64,000 bases of DNA, taken from NCBI GenBank assembly GCA_019637395.1, contig JAHBVR010000018.1, positions 108,352 through 172,351 on the forward strand. The letters are read 5' to 3'. Shown here piece by piece: positions 40,351 to 48,698 of this stretch. The notes under the pieces are model-generated. The model made no database searches. It was not told where the DNA came from and saw nothing but the letters and a program-made list of their open reading frames with translations. Made by a program: the position numbers and the translations under genes. The DNA is from Vulcanimicrobiota bacterium (GTDB lineage: Bacteria > Vulcanimicrobiota > Xenobia > Xenobiales > JADMJV01). Within the stretch, counting starts at the first letter, position 1. Each line of letters opens with the position of its first letter.

Positions 40351-40451
40351 CGCGGACGAGCGGGTCATCCGGGACGCAGTCGGAGCTCCCTCTTCAGCGG
40401 ACAACCACTTGAGGGCAGGCTGACGCTAAAGAAGCTGGAACCGCCAGGTTT

Positions 40452-41007
40452 CTATTCCTCCGCGGGAAACGCGCCGGCGCTGACGGCTGCCGCGAATTCG
40501 GCTCGGCGCGCGTCCACCTGGGCAATGAATTCGTTGGGCGACTTGGACCAGAGCTTGCGGAGTTCTTCCGAGTAGCCGGCCACAATCCACGGACAGTTTT
40601 GGGCCAGTGTGGCCAGTGCCTGATCCACCGCCTCGGCGCCCGCTGACTGAGTGGTTTCGCTACCGTCGCGGAGATGGATGACCACCTCGTAGGTGGTGCC
40701 GGTAGGGATAAAATTGACGGAGTGTTTGGTCTGCTTTTTATAAATCCAGATCAGGTCGGTGTAGGTGCGCAGATCGAGGTCCAAGGTGCGCAAAAGCCCC
40801 CGATTTTCTGACCGCTTTCGCGCACCTGCTTTTCCAAATCGGCCGCCTTTTCGTCAACCGGACCGAGGATGGCCAGCCGTTTGTAGATCCCGTGACGGCG
40901 GGGCTCTTTCCGAAGCTCAAATAGCTGTCGTGAGCGACAAAGCCAAACAAGGCCAGAATCGAGAGGAAAATGGCCGCGACCACGACCGAACCGCCGCATC
41001 CGATCAT
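40452..41007 (-). pseudogene. Frameshifted membrane protein gene, unknown family
   Basis: Three reading frames must be joined to give one protein. ATG 41007 starts a TM helix ([20 protein letters not shown]), then a shift near 40870-40890 leads to IYKRLAILGPVDEKAADLEK, and a second shift near 40790 leads to LDLDLRTYTDLIWIYKKQT and on to the stop at 40452. About 185 residues would result. The family is not recognised. Two frameshifts indicate a dead gene, although sequencing error cannot be ruled out from one assembly. Confidence 0.6.
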
Positions 41008-41057
41008 GCTGAGGGCGCCCGAACGAATTGAATCCAGATTGTCGAGCTGGATATCTC

Positions 41058-41283
41058 GTGAGCTTCGACCTGCAATTGAAAGGCCGGCGAGCTCTGGTGA
41101 CCGGCGCCACCCAGGGTGTGGGGGCGGCGGCCATCATGCCTGCCTCTCCAAAGAGATCACGCCTCAAGGGATCCGCGTCCTGCGCGTCTCACCAGGATGG
41201 GTCGAAACCGAAGCCACCGGCGCCTGGCGCAAGAAGCCGGCACTGAAGTGATCATCGACGGAGGCACCGTGGCCACCGTCTGA
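41058..41283 (+). pseudogene. Eroded short-chain dehydrogenase (SDR) gene
   Basis: Two SDR pieces are visible. The first is [22 protein letters not shown], abbreviated, with the glycine-rich nucleotide-binding motif. The second contains [19 protein letters not shown] and reappears in another frame after about 150 missing residues, and a third piece gives the typical end VIIDGG plus TVATV and a stop. The catalytic Tyr-x3-Lys region is deleted, so it is non-functional. Confidence 0.7.
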
Positions 41284-41319
41284 CAAATCGAAGGTTTTAC
41301 ATCCTGTTAACAATCAGGG

Positions 41320-41363
41320 CGGCTAAATTAGCCGACCGTAGGGCAGATCGCCTAAATTGTCGG
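41320..41363. promoter_or_regulatory. Palindromic box pair upstream of the NarL-type genes
   Basis: CGGCTAAATTAGCCG (41320-41334) is a perfect 7-bp inverted repeat around one A. A related CGCCTAAATTGTCGG lies at 41349-41363, so the centres are 29 bp apart. They precede the small reading frame at 41398 and may be operator sites. No binding protein is identified. Confidence 0.4.
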
Positions 41364-41397
41364 TAGAGCAAACAAGCTTCAGAGGGAGGCGAAAGAC

Positions 41398-41496
41398 ATG
41401 AAGGAATCCGAAAGCAACCACTGGATTTGGAACTTCATCCAACTGCCCCAGATGGACGTTCACGATTGCACCAGGCTCCTGGGAGAACCGATCTAA
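41398..41496 (+). CDS. Possible 32-residue peptide
   Basis: ATG 41398 with a good GGGAGG 8 nt upstream and TAA at 41494. The peptide (MKESESNHWIWNFIQLPQMD, abbreviated) has no signal or TM helix. It lies 241 nt before the first NarL-type regulator, between palindromic boxes and that gene, and could be a leader peptide or a small regulator. Confidence 0.45.
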   Translation: MKESESNHWIWNFIQLPQMDVHDCTRLLGEPI

Positions 41497-41737
41497 ACTG
41501 CCATACAAAGGCGCACGAATCACCCACCAGCTCTCCGAAGTGGGGCAAACACCGCGGCCAGATCGCTTAAAAGGGGTTCGTCCTTGATTTAAAGATCTTG
41601 CAATTGTACCCAGAACTAACCAGGTATTCGAGTACTCAATTTTCAGGATCGCAGTACATTTGCCTCGCCCAGACAGGAAACAAATTTATCGTTTCTGGAA
41701 GTGTGTCTGGTCAAACTATATTCGGGGGATAATCTGC

Positions 41738-42370
41738 TTGATCCGCGCCATTCTTGTGGAAGATCAAAGTCTGGTCCGCGCCAGTCTGGCCAGCATTCTC
41801 ATTTCAAATGGAGTGGACGTGGTGGCTGAGACGATGTTGGGCGCCGAGGCAGTCCAACTGGTCGAACGCCATCGACCCGACTTGATGCTGCTGGACCTGG
41901 CCCTGGTGGATATGGACGGAGTGCAGGTTTTACGCGACCTGCGCATGCGGGACCTGAAGCTGCCAGTGCTGGTGGTGACCGGGGCTGGAACCGCCTATCG
42001 TCTAAGGAGCTCGATGGAGGCGGGGGCCAATGGATTCTTGCCCAAGACCGCCTCACCTGAGGAACTGGTGAAGGCTGTGAGAGTGGTGGTGGCTGGTGGG
42101 CGCTACCTGGCCCCAGGCATCGCCCGTGATTCCGCCGGGCATATAACGGAGCGCCAGCAGCGCATTCTTGAGGGCGTGGTGTACGGGCTGACCAATGACC
42201 AGATCGCGGCCCGCCTGCTCGTCTCCAGAGGGACGGTGAAGCTGGAGATAAACGCACTATTCCAGACGCTGCGATGCGCTGGTCGGACTCACCTGGCTTG
42301 TGAGGCGGCCATACAGGGGCTGGTGACGATGCCGCGGGAGCAACATCCGCTATATAAGGATGCTGTATGA
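41738..42370 (+). CDS. NarL/FixJ-type response regulator
   Basis: 210 residues. A receiver domain (about 1-120) with AILVEDQSLVRA (acidic pocket), LMLLDLALVDMDG (phospho-acceptor Asp), VLVVTGAG (Thr) and LPKT (Lys). Then a LuxR-type helix-turn-helix (TERQQRILEGVVYGLTNDQI, RLLVSRGTVKLEINAL), somewhat atypical. TTG 41738 was chosen since GGGGGAT lies about 8 nt upstream and the receiver begins immediately; the longer frame from 41660 has no such features. No partner kinase is adjacent. It is coupled to the next gene by ATGA. Confidence 0.85.
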   Translation: MIRAILVEDQSLVRASLASILISNGVDVVAETMLGAEAVQLVERHRPDLMLLDLALVDMDGVQVLRDLRMRDLKLPVLVVTGAGTAYRLRSSMEAGANGFLPKTASPEELVKAVRVVVAGGRYLAPGIARDSAGHITERQQRILEGVVYGLTNDQIAARLLVSRGTVKLEINALFQTLRCAGRTHLACEAAIQGLVTMPREQHPLYKDAV

Positions 42371-42969
42371 GGATCACGGTCGTCTTGGCGGATGAGCACC
42401 GGCTATTTCTGGCGGGACTGGCTCGGTTGCTCTCTTCGCAAGGAATATCGGTGGTTGGCGAGACCGAATCCGGGGTCGAGTGCCTCGAGTTGGCGCGTCG
42501 CTTGCGGCCGTCAGTTTTGGTGGTGTCGCTGACTTTGAGCGACCAGTCCGGTTTGGAAGTCGTGCATTCACTACGCAAGTTTGACGTGCGGCTTCCCGTG
42601 CTGGCGCTTGCTCCCAATTGGAGCCAGCTTAGCTATCACAGCGTGATTCGTGCGGGTGCTACCGCCATGGTCAGTAAAGAGAATGACGCTCATCAGTTGA
42701 TCGCGGCGATTGAGAGCGTGCTGATTCAGCCTTCAGGATTCCGAAAGTTGCGGCGCAAAGAACGGTATATCTCGTTACGCCAGTTACGAATCCTGCGAGG
42801 TTTGACGGCGGGCCGAACCAATGAGGAAATTGCGATCAGATTGAATTACTCGGCCAGCACGATTAAGGCTGAGCTTCGAGAATTGTTCGAGACGTTCGGC
42901 ACGATGGATCGCAGCCAACTTATCAACAGCGCCGCTCAACAAGGGTTTGTAAGCGCGGCTATTTCGTAA
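42367..42969 (+). CDS. NarL/FixJ-like regulator with degenerate receiver
   Basis: 200 residues and a diverged tandem copy of the preceding protein. The receiver has VVLADEHRLFLAG, but the usual phospho-acceptor position reads VLVVSLTLSDQSG, with Ser in place of Asp. It therefore may not be phosphorylated and could act as a pseudo-receiver. The LuxR helix-turn-helix is retained (LRQLRILRGLTAGRTNEEIAIRL abbreviated; NYSASTIKAELREL). ATG 42367 overlaps the upstream TGA. The two regulators may form heterodimers (inference). Confidence 0.82.
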   Translation: MRITVVLADEHRLFLAGLARLLSSQGISVVGETESGVECLELARRLRPSVLVVSLTLSDQSGLEVVHSLRKFDVRLPVLALAPNWSQLSYHSVIRAGATAMVSKENDAHQLIAAIESVLIQPSGFRKLRRKERYISLRQLRILRGLTAGRTNEEIAIRLNYSASTIKAELRELFETFGTMDRSQLINSAAQQGFVSAAIS

Positions 42970-43056
42970 ATCCTCCTTCATCAAATAATTTGAGGCTCGG
43001 CGCAACCTTTTCCCCCTGGCCCGGTTTCATGCCGGAGAGGACTGGAGGTTTGACTT

Positions 43057-43713
43057 ATGAACTGGGTTGTGGCTCTACCGTTCGGGCAGCGATTGCCGGC
43101 CGGGAAACCGATGACTCAAAAGCGGGAGGCGGGTCTCGTGGAAGACGACGTAGACCTGATGTTGCGGGTGAAAGCCGGTGACGCGGAAGCCTTCAATCTG
43201 CTGATGGACAGGTACCAGCGCACCGTGGTCAACCTGATTTTCCGTTTTACGGGCGACGCCGAGAATGCCGAAGACCTGGCTCAAGAAGTGTTCTTGCGCA
43301 TCTACCGGGCCGCTCCCCGTTACGAACCCAAAGCCAAGTTTTTCACCTACCTGTATCAGGTCACTCTCAATTTGTGCCGTAACGAGCGAGAGCGCAACAC
43401 GCGCCGCAAAGCCTCCAGCCTGGACAGCCGCGGCGAAGGCGATAAAGCCTGGGAAATCGCCGACCCGGAAGTGGGCGCCGAAACTCTGGTGCAGCGCCAG
43501 GAAACGGCTGCTCAAGTCCAGGCCGCCCTTCAGGCTCTTCCTTACGAACAGCGCCAATTGCTGGTTCTGCAGCGCTTTCAGGACCTCGGCTATGAAGAAC
43601 TGGCCGAAGTGACGGCTCAAACCGTTTCGGCCGTCAAGGCCAAGCTGCACCGGGCCCGGCTGGCCCTCAAGAAGAAGCTGGAGCCGCTGCTCGGCAAGGA
43701 GCGCAACTCGTGA
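43057..43713 (+). CDS. ECF-type RNA polymerase sigma factor (sigma-70 family)
   Basis: 218 residues. Region 2 is clear: AFNLLMDRYQRTVVNLIFRF abbreviated, DAENAEDLAQEVFLRIYRA and AKFFTYLYQVTLNLCRNERE. Region 4 (LPYEQRQLLVLQRFQDLGYEE) closes it. The next two genes encode an anti-sigma factor and a CpxP-like protein, the typical organisation of envelope-stress sigma factors. ATG 43057 has GGAGG about 8 nt upstream. ATG 43111 (MTQKREAG) is an alternative. Confidence 0.9.
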   Translation: MNWVVALPFGQRLPAGKPMTQKREAGLVEDDVDLMLRVKAGDAEAFNLLMDRYQRTVVNLIFRFTGDAENAEDLAQEVFLRIYRAAPRYEPKAKFFTYLYQVTLNLCRNERERNTRRKASSLDSRGEGDKAWEIADPEVGAETLVQRQETAAQVQAALQALPYEQRQLLVLQRFQDLGYEELAEVTAQTVSAVKAKLHRARLALKKKLEPLLGKERNS

Positions 43714-44243
43714 TGAAGTGCACACAAGCCCAGGAATGGATGAGCGAGAAGCTGGATCAGGCCTTGGATAGGCAACGAGCCGACCGGCTCGACGAACATT
43801 TTCAGGACTGCTCGCAGTGCCGTCAAGAGTGGCAGGCTTTGCGGGAAAGCTGGGAACTGCTGGGCATCTTGCCAGAACTGGAACCCTCGCCGCTCTTCCG
43901 CGCGCGCGTTTGGGAAAAGATTCGCCACGACCAGAAAGCTCCCGCCTGGAACTTCAAGCGTTGGCTGGGGGGACTCGGCCTGAGCCTGGCCGGGCTGGCG
44001 CTATGCCTGAACTTCTCGGCCAACGCGCCACTGGCCACTCCTACCCTACCCCCACCGGCGCCTAAGGAGTTGGCTCAGAACCTGGCGGCAGGGGAACTCC
44101 AGGAGTGGGACGCAAGGGTTGAGGTCATCCCTTCGCTGGAGGCGGTGGCCAGGGAAGACTCGCCGCTGACGGCCATGCCGCTGGGCGATCTCAGTCACGA
44201 TTATTTCGCCCTGGACGATACCCTGGAGGAATTCACACTTTGA
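43710..44243 (+). CDS. Zinc-binding anti-sigma factor, membrane-anchored
   Basis: 177 residues. The N-terminal ZAS domain shows Cys, then DEHFQDCSQC (His-x3-Cys-x2-Cys), which sequesters the sigma factor. One TM helix near 88-105 (LGGLGLSLAGLALCLNFSA) and a periplasmic Pro-rich tail follow. The start, GTG 43710 or ATG 43713, overlaps the sigma stop. It precedes the CpxP-like gene by TTGA overlap, so the three are co-expressed. Confidence 0.88.
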   Translation: MMKCTQAQEWMSEKLDQALDRQRADRLDEHFQDCSQCRQEWQALRESWELLGILPELEPSPLFRARVWEKIRHDQKAPAWNFKRWLGGLGLSLAGLALCLNFSANAPLATPTLPPPAPKELAQNLAAGELQEWDARVEVIPSLEAVAREDSPLTAMPLGDLSHDYFALDDTLEEFTL

Positions 44244-44665
44244 AAAAAGTCGCGATGGCTTGCATTCTTTTGGCGTGCAGCTGGGTGGCCTCCGCCATCC
44301 CGCCTGAGGACGAACCCTTACAGCTCAGCCCGCCCCAGACACGAGCCCTGCGCCGCATCCGCGCCCGCTTTGAAGGCCGGTTGCAGGACCTGCAACTGCG
44401 CCTGGAAGGGCGGCGCCTGGAACTGGCCCAGATGATCCGTTCGGACGCGGCGGATAAAGCCACCGTTAAAGCCAAGCTGGATGAAATCATCAATCTGGAA
44501 CGGGAGCGTCAACAAATCTTCGTAGACCAGCTTTTTGAAGCTAAGGGCCAGCTCAGGCCGGCTCAGTGGGGCCCGTTCCGGCAGCGGGTACTACGCCGTC
44601 TGCTTCAGGAGCGCCGTATGGGCGGACAACCTCAAAGACTCGGGTCAGACCCGACTTCCCCTTAA
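44240..44665 (+). CDS. Spy/CpxP-like periplasmic protein
   Basis: 141 residues. Signal peptide MKKVAMACILLACSWVASA, then two long amphipathic helices with LQLRLEGRRLELAQMI and LDEIINLERERQQIFVDQL, the periplasmic heavy-metal-resistance/CpxP style. It probably senses or chaperones misfolded envelope proteins in the sigma/anti-sigma circuit. TTG 44240 overlaps the anti-sigma stop (TTGA). The 3' end overlaps the convergent cyclase gene by 113 nt, an unusually long coding overlap. Confidence 0.75.
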   Translation: MKKVAMACILLACSWVASAIPPEDEPLQLSPPQTRALRRIRARFEGRLQDLQLRLEGRRLELAQMIRSDAADKATVKAKLDEIINLERERQQIFVDQLFEAKGQLRPAQWGPFRQRVLRRLLQERRMGGQPQRLGSDPTSP

Positions 44666-46409
44666 ACGACTCGTCTCCGAAAACTTCCAGCACAAAGTCC
44701 GAGACATCCTTGCGCGCTTCGGCGCTGAGCAAAATGCCCGTGTGCTTGCCGTCGCGCGAGCGATCCTGGATGCGCGCAGCCAGATTGACGGTGTCTCCAA
44801 TCAGGGCGAACTTGGAGCGATGAGCGGCTCCAACTTCGCCTTTGACCAGTTCGCCGGTATGCAGTCCCAGACCCTGGCGCAGAGTGGCGAATTCGGGATG
44901 CAAATCCTGGCCGCGCAGGTCCTCGAGCGCCAGACGCATTTCCCAGCAGGCCTGCACGGCACGCTGGGCGCCCGGAGCTCCGGGATAATCCTCGAAATCG
45001 GCCAGAATGGCGTCGCCAATGTATTCATTGACGTCGCCGCCATGCGCCTCGATCACTTCGGTCATGCGCGCCAGGTAAAAGTCGAGCAATTTCATGACCT
45101 CGGGCGCCGGTAGGCGCTCGGAAAGCATAGTAAAGCCGCGAATGTCGGAAAAAAGCACGGTGGTGCGAATGCGCCTGGCCAGCACCCGGCCGCCTCGCGT
45201 TTTGTCTTGTTCAATGGCTTCGCGCGCCTGCTTGGGCACCATCTTGGCCAGCATCTCCTTTTGGCGCAACTGGTTCACCATTTGATTAAAACTCTCGGTA
45301 GCAGCCCGTATTTCCAGGGGGCCGGCCGGAGGTAAGTCCTCGCCCAATTCCCCTTGCCCCACTTCGCGCATTCGGTTGGAGAGCAATTGAATCTGCCGGG
45401 TGACCGACTGAGTGGCCAGGAAAATACCCAACAGGCCGACAGCCATGGCGCCCAAACCCAGGCCTGCGATCCCCTGGGTGACGCTGCGCAGGTAAGATTC
45501 GACGGCGTTGAGCGAGCGCAATTCCCAAAGGGTGGACACCGACTTTTGCGGGTCACCGACTTGCGGTAGCGGCTCGCTGTGCTCCAGGTAGGGTATATCG
45601 GTCAGACCACTATCCGGAGCCTGCAGCGGGTCCTGCTGGCCCAGACGGAATTCGGCTCCGGGGATCTGGCGTTGCAGGTTGGCCTCGAAATTCTTGTCGA
45701 GCCGGTGTCCCAGCACCATCTGGCCGCCGGTGTTGAAGGGCTGCACGCGGACCAGATAGAGCAGACCATCGCCATGGCGCAAATAACCCTCGACCGGTTG
45801 CTCGGCTCCACTCTTTAAGAGCGCCAGTAATTCCGGGGTAGCTCGAGGAGGACTCCAGGGATCCTCAGCTGCCGGCTTTTTACCGTCGGTGCCGGTGCGC
45901 ATTTCCAGGAACGGCACTCCCTGCTTGTCGGTAAGAAGGAACAGTTGCATTGATTCGTCGGATTCCTCAAAGAGGGTCACGCCGGTATCGCGCAGCAAGC
46001 CTCCCAGCGCCTGCCAGCAGGCGAAATAGTCGGCTGCCGCCCCCCCTTTTTCCGGGCTGAAATCCGAGCGCGTCCACTCCTTGCCGTCGTCGGGGGTGGC
46101 CGTGCCCAGTTGTTGCAAAAGCTGCTCGGTGGAGTTCTGTTCCTGCAATTTCTGGTAGGGCCCGTTGCGGGTCACGAAGATGTTGCGATACTCGTGGAGA
46201 CTGGTGCTGTCGATGATGCGGTGGCCCAGCAGACGCAACGAGGACAGCAACTCGGGCTCATAAGTGGCGCGCGCCCCCCGCTGCAACTGGGCTTTGACTC
46301 GCCCGGTGAGGTTGACCAGCGCCTGGTGGCGGGCCAGGGTGCTGGTGGCCAGTCCCGTTAGAACCAGCAAAGAGCCAAAGAGCAGCAACAGCCACGAACG
46401 AAGCCGCAT
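44553..46409 (-). CDS. Membrane class III adenylate/guanylate cyclase
   Basis: 618 residues. TM1 near 5-25, a periplasmic sensor domain (about 30-305), TM2 near 310-335, then a HAMP linker and a class III cyclase. The catalytic core has TVLFSDIRGFT (first metal Asp), DVNEYIGDAILADFE (second Asp) and ALIGDTVNLAARIQ. It would make cAMP or cGMP in response to an envelope signal. Start is ATG 46409, 4 nt after the cupredoxin stop, so it is co-translated with the second cupredoxin. The 3' end overlaps the CpxP-like gene. Confidence 0.88.
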   Translation of the reverse strand: MRLRSWLLLLFGSLLVLTGLATSTLARHQALVNLTGRVKAQLQRGARATYEPELLSSLRLLGHRIIDSTSLHEYRNIFVTRNGPYQKLQEQNSTEQLLQQLGTATPDDGKEWTRSDFSPEKGGAAADYFACWQALGGLLRDTGVTLFEESDESMQLFLLTDKQGVPFLEMRTGTDGKKPAAEDPWSPPRATPELLALLKSGAEQPVEGYLRHGDGLLYLVRVQPFNTGGQMVLGHRLDKNFEANLQRQIPGAEFRLGQQDPLQAPDSGLTDIPYLEHSEPLPQVGDPQKSVSTLWELRSLNAVESYLRSVTQGIAGLGLGAMAVGLLGIFLATQSVTRQIQLLSNRMREVGQGELGEDLPPAGPLEIRAATESFNQMVNQLRQKEMLAKMVPKQAREAIEQDKTRGGRVLARRIRTTVLFSDIRGFTMLSERLPAPEVMKLLDFYLARMTEVIEAHGGDVNEYIGDAILADFEDYPGAPGAQRAVQACWEMRLALEDLRGQDLHPEFATLRQGLGLHTGELVKGEVGAAHRSKFALIGDTVNLAARIQDRSRDGKHTGILLSAEARKDVSDFVLEVFGDESFKGKSGLTRVFEVVRPYGAPEADGVVPAAGTGPTEPA

Positions 46410-46413
46410 GTAG

Positions 46414-47073
46414 TTAGATCTTGAGATCCAAAGTCACGCTGCCGGTGGTGGGAACGGTAATGGACTTTTTGGCCGGCTTGGGGAGTCGCGGATGCCACAG
46501 CCACAAGCTGTACTGGCCGGCAGGCACACCGGAAAGCCGGTAGGCGCCGGAGCGAGAGGGAGAACAAAAATAGTTGCTATTCATCACCATGATGTAGGCA
46601 TTCATCTTGGTGTGGATTCCGCAGAAAATCTCGACCTCCCCGGAACCGTCGAATTCCTGGCTGCGCACCGTGCTGCCGTGCTTGACGATCTCGAAGCTAC
46701 CGGGTTGCGAGACCGAGTAGACGTGGTGGGGAAAGGGGTCCTGATTGCGGAAGTAAACCTTGGAGCCTTTGGTGATAGGCAGGACGTGGGGCAAGAACTC
46801 CTTGTTCTTCTGCACGATGGTGTTCTTGCCGGACATTTTGATTTGCGGAGTGCATTCCAATTTGTCCCCTTCCAGATAAATGACGACGTCTTCCACTTCG
46901 CTCTCCGAGGGTGCGGGCACGTCGCCCTTTTCGTAGCCGGCCGACCCTCTGGTCTCGCCCACTTTCCGGCTGCCGGGAGTGCTTTCCAGAATCACCTTGC
47001 CGGTGATATCGCCGGCCTGCACGCCGGTGGCCAACCAGCTGGAGATCAAGACCATAATCCAGGGCTTTCGCAT
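46414..47073 (-). CDS. Secreted cupredoxin-like protein, copy 2
   Basis: 219 residues and a clear paralogue of the protein at 21915-22580. Signal peptide MRKPWIMVLISSWLATGVQA, then HVLPITKGSKVYFRNQDPFP (abbreviated), PHHVYSVS and EIFCGIHTKMNAYIMVM, giving the His/Cys/His/Met type 1 copper site. The C-terminal part (YRLSGVPAGQYSLWLWHPRL) is the same beta domain as in copy 1. Divergent from the ABC transporter genes, co-directional with and 4 nt before the cyclase. Probably a copper/redox input for that sensor (inference). Confidence 0.82.
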   Translation of the reverse strand: MRKPWIMVLISSWLATGVQAGDITGKVILESTPGSRKVGETRGSAGYEKGDVPAPSESEVEDVVIYLEGDKLECTPQIKMSGKNTIVQKNKEFLPHVLPITKGSKVYFRNQDPFPHHVYSVSQPGSFEIVKHGSTVRSQEFDGSGEVEIFCGIHTKMNAYIMVMNSNYFCSPSRSGAYRLSGVPAGQYSLWLWHPRLPKPAKKSITVPTTGSVTLDLKI

Positions 47074-47134
47074 GGCCAGCAGTTCTCTCTGCAGCAGCAG
47101 GTTCCCCCCGGGCTGTTACGAGAAGACAGGCTTC

Positions 47135-47935
47135 ATGGGCACTCCGGCGGCAATCAGCGCGAAAGGCCTGGCCGTCAAGGCCGGGCGCAATGTCTTGCTG
47201 CAGCCTCTCAATCTGAGTTTTGCCGGTGGCGAGTTCATCGGCGTGCTCGGCCCCAGCGGCTGCGGTAAAAGCACGCTGCTGCGCTGCCTGGCCGGTTTGC
47301 AGCCGCTCAGCCAGGGCCAGGTCTTTCTGGGGCCCAAGCCGCTCGACCAGCTGGCGCCGGAAGAGCGCCGGAAAATCGGCTTTGTGCCGCAAGACGACGT
47401 GGTTCACGGCAGTCTCCGGGTAGACCGCGCTCTGACCTACACGGGCCGTCTGATGGGCCTGACCGGTGACATGCTCAGCAGCCGCGTTAACCAGGTCATC
47501 GAACTACTGGAACTGCAGGAACGCCGAAACGTACGTACCGACCGGCTCTCGGGGGGCCAGCGCAAACGCGTCAGCATCGCTATGGAGCTGCTCGGAGAGC
47601 CCGAGGTGCTCTTCCTGGACGAACCTACGGCGGGGCTCGATCCGGCGCTGGAAGACAGCTTCATGAGCAGCTGCCGGAAGCTCTGCCGGGGGGGGCGCAC
47701 GCTGCTGATGAGCACCCACGTGATGCAGAGCCTGGATAGCCTGGATCTGGTGCTGGTATTGCTCAAAGGCCACCTGATTTTCCTGGGCCCCCCCCAACAG
47801 GGACTGAGTTATTTTCAAGTCCCGTCGCTCACCATGATCTACAAACAACTGGCTCAGCAAGACCCCCTACAGGCACAGCAGCGCTTCGCCGCCAGTCCTC
47901 TGTATCAAACCTATGTAGCAGGCCGCACCCCTTGA
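47135..47935 (+). CDS. ABC transporter ATP-binding protein (ABCG/White-like)
   Basis: 266 residues. Complete nucleotide-binding domain: GPSGCGKSTLLRCLAGL (Walker A), PQDDVVHGSLRV (Q-loop), LSGGQRKRVSIAMEL (signature), VLFLDEPTAGLDP (Walker B) and the switch His in STHVM. The RDRLSGGQRKR and GLDP arrangement fits the ABCG type, with the membrane subunit encoded next. The start is either ATG 47135 (chosen; RBS weak) or an ATG at 47072 giving a longer N-terminus. Substrate unknown. Confidence 0.87.
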   Translation: MGTPAAISAKGLAVKAGRNVLLQPLNLSFAGGEFIGVLGPSGCGKSTLLRCLAGLQPLSQGQVFLGPKPLDQLAPEERRKIGFVPQDDVVHGSLRVDRALTYTGRLMGLTGDMLSSRVNQVIELLELQERRNVRTDRLSGGQRKRVSIAMELLGEPEVLFLDEPTAGLDPALEDSFMSSCRKLCRGGRTLLMSTHVMQSLDSLDLVLVLLKGHLIFLGPPQQGLSYFQVPSLTMIYKQLAQQDPLQAQQRFAASPLYQTYVAGRTP

Positions 47936-47954
47936 GAGTCGAAGTTCCCTGACT

Positions 47955-48698
47955 ATGGCGGCATCCCAAGGCGAACAGCTCAACGTGCTGTGTGAACGCT
48001 ACCTGGAGATCGTCTTCAGCGATCGCGGCAACACCTTCTTGCTGTTGCTGCAAGCCCCACTCATCGCGCTCTTTGTAGTGCTCACCTGGCGTGACGTCGA
48101 CCACGCCACCGATTCCCTCTATTATGTGCTGGCCCTGACCGCTCTCTGGTTTGGTACTTTCAACGCTTGCCGCGAGGTGGTCAAAGAGGGACCCATTCTG
48201 GATCGTGAAGCCCGCCTGGGTTTACAGCCCGGACCCTACCTGCTCTCCAAATTACTGGTCCTGGCCCTGCTCAGCTTTGTCCAATGCCTTGGTTTGTGCT
48301 TCATCGTCAATCACAACATCCCGTTAGGAGGTCCGCCGCTTTTTCATTTCGTCTATCTGTGGTTGACCTCGTTGGGCGGCATCGCTCTGGGACTCTTGAT
48401 TTCTTGCTTGATGTCCAACTCTGACAAAGCGGTCGGCTCGGTGGTGCTGGTGCTGATTCCGCAAATGCTCTTTTCCGAGATGGTGCTCTCCCACGAACAT
48501 GCCAGCAAGCTGATTCGGTGGGCCGAAGATTTCACTTTTCTGGCCTGGGCCTTTCAAGGCATGAAGGAAGTTACCAGGTCGGAATGGTCCTATGTCGACC
48601 TGACGCAAGCCGGTTTTATGCTGGCTCTGTTGACGGCCGTACTGCTGGCAGGCTGTCTTTTCCTGCTGACACTTCGAACGAGAAAGGCCCGGGCGTGA
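47955..48698 (+). CDS. ABC-2 type transporter permease
   Basis: 247 residues with about six TM helices. EIVFSDRGNTFLLLLQAPL, WFGTFNACREVVKEGPILDRE (the conserved amphipathic Glu/Arg segment) and LISCLMSNSDKAVG fit ABCG-type membrane domains. It lies 19 nt after the ATPase gene, and its stop overlaps the next start (GTGA). It would form a half-size exporter with the ATPase. Confidence 0.85.
   Translation: MAASQGEQLNVLCERYLEIVFSDRGNTFLLLLQAPLIALFVVLTWRDVDHATDSLYYVLALTALWFGTFNACREVVKEGPILDREARLGLQPGPYLLSKLLVLALLSFVQCLGLCFIVNHNIPLGGPPLFHFVYLWLTSLGGIALGLLISCLMSNSDKAVGSVVLVLIPQMLFSEMVLSHEHASKLIRWAEDFTFLAWAFQGMKEVTRSEWSYVDLTQAGFMLALLTAVLLAGCLFLLTLRTRKARA

Noticed and set aside
40120..40404. A 94-codon minus-strand frame after the PilX-like gene
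   Set aside because: It overlaps the end of the PilX-like gene, and the more protein-like fragments of this stretch lie in other frames.
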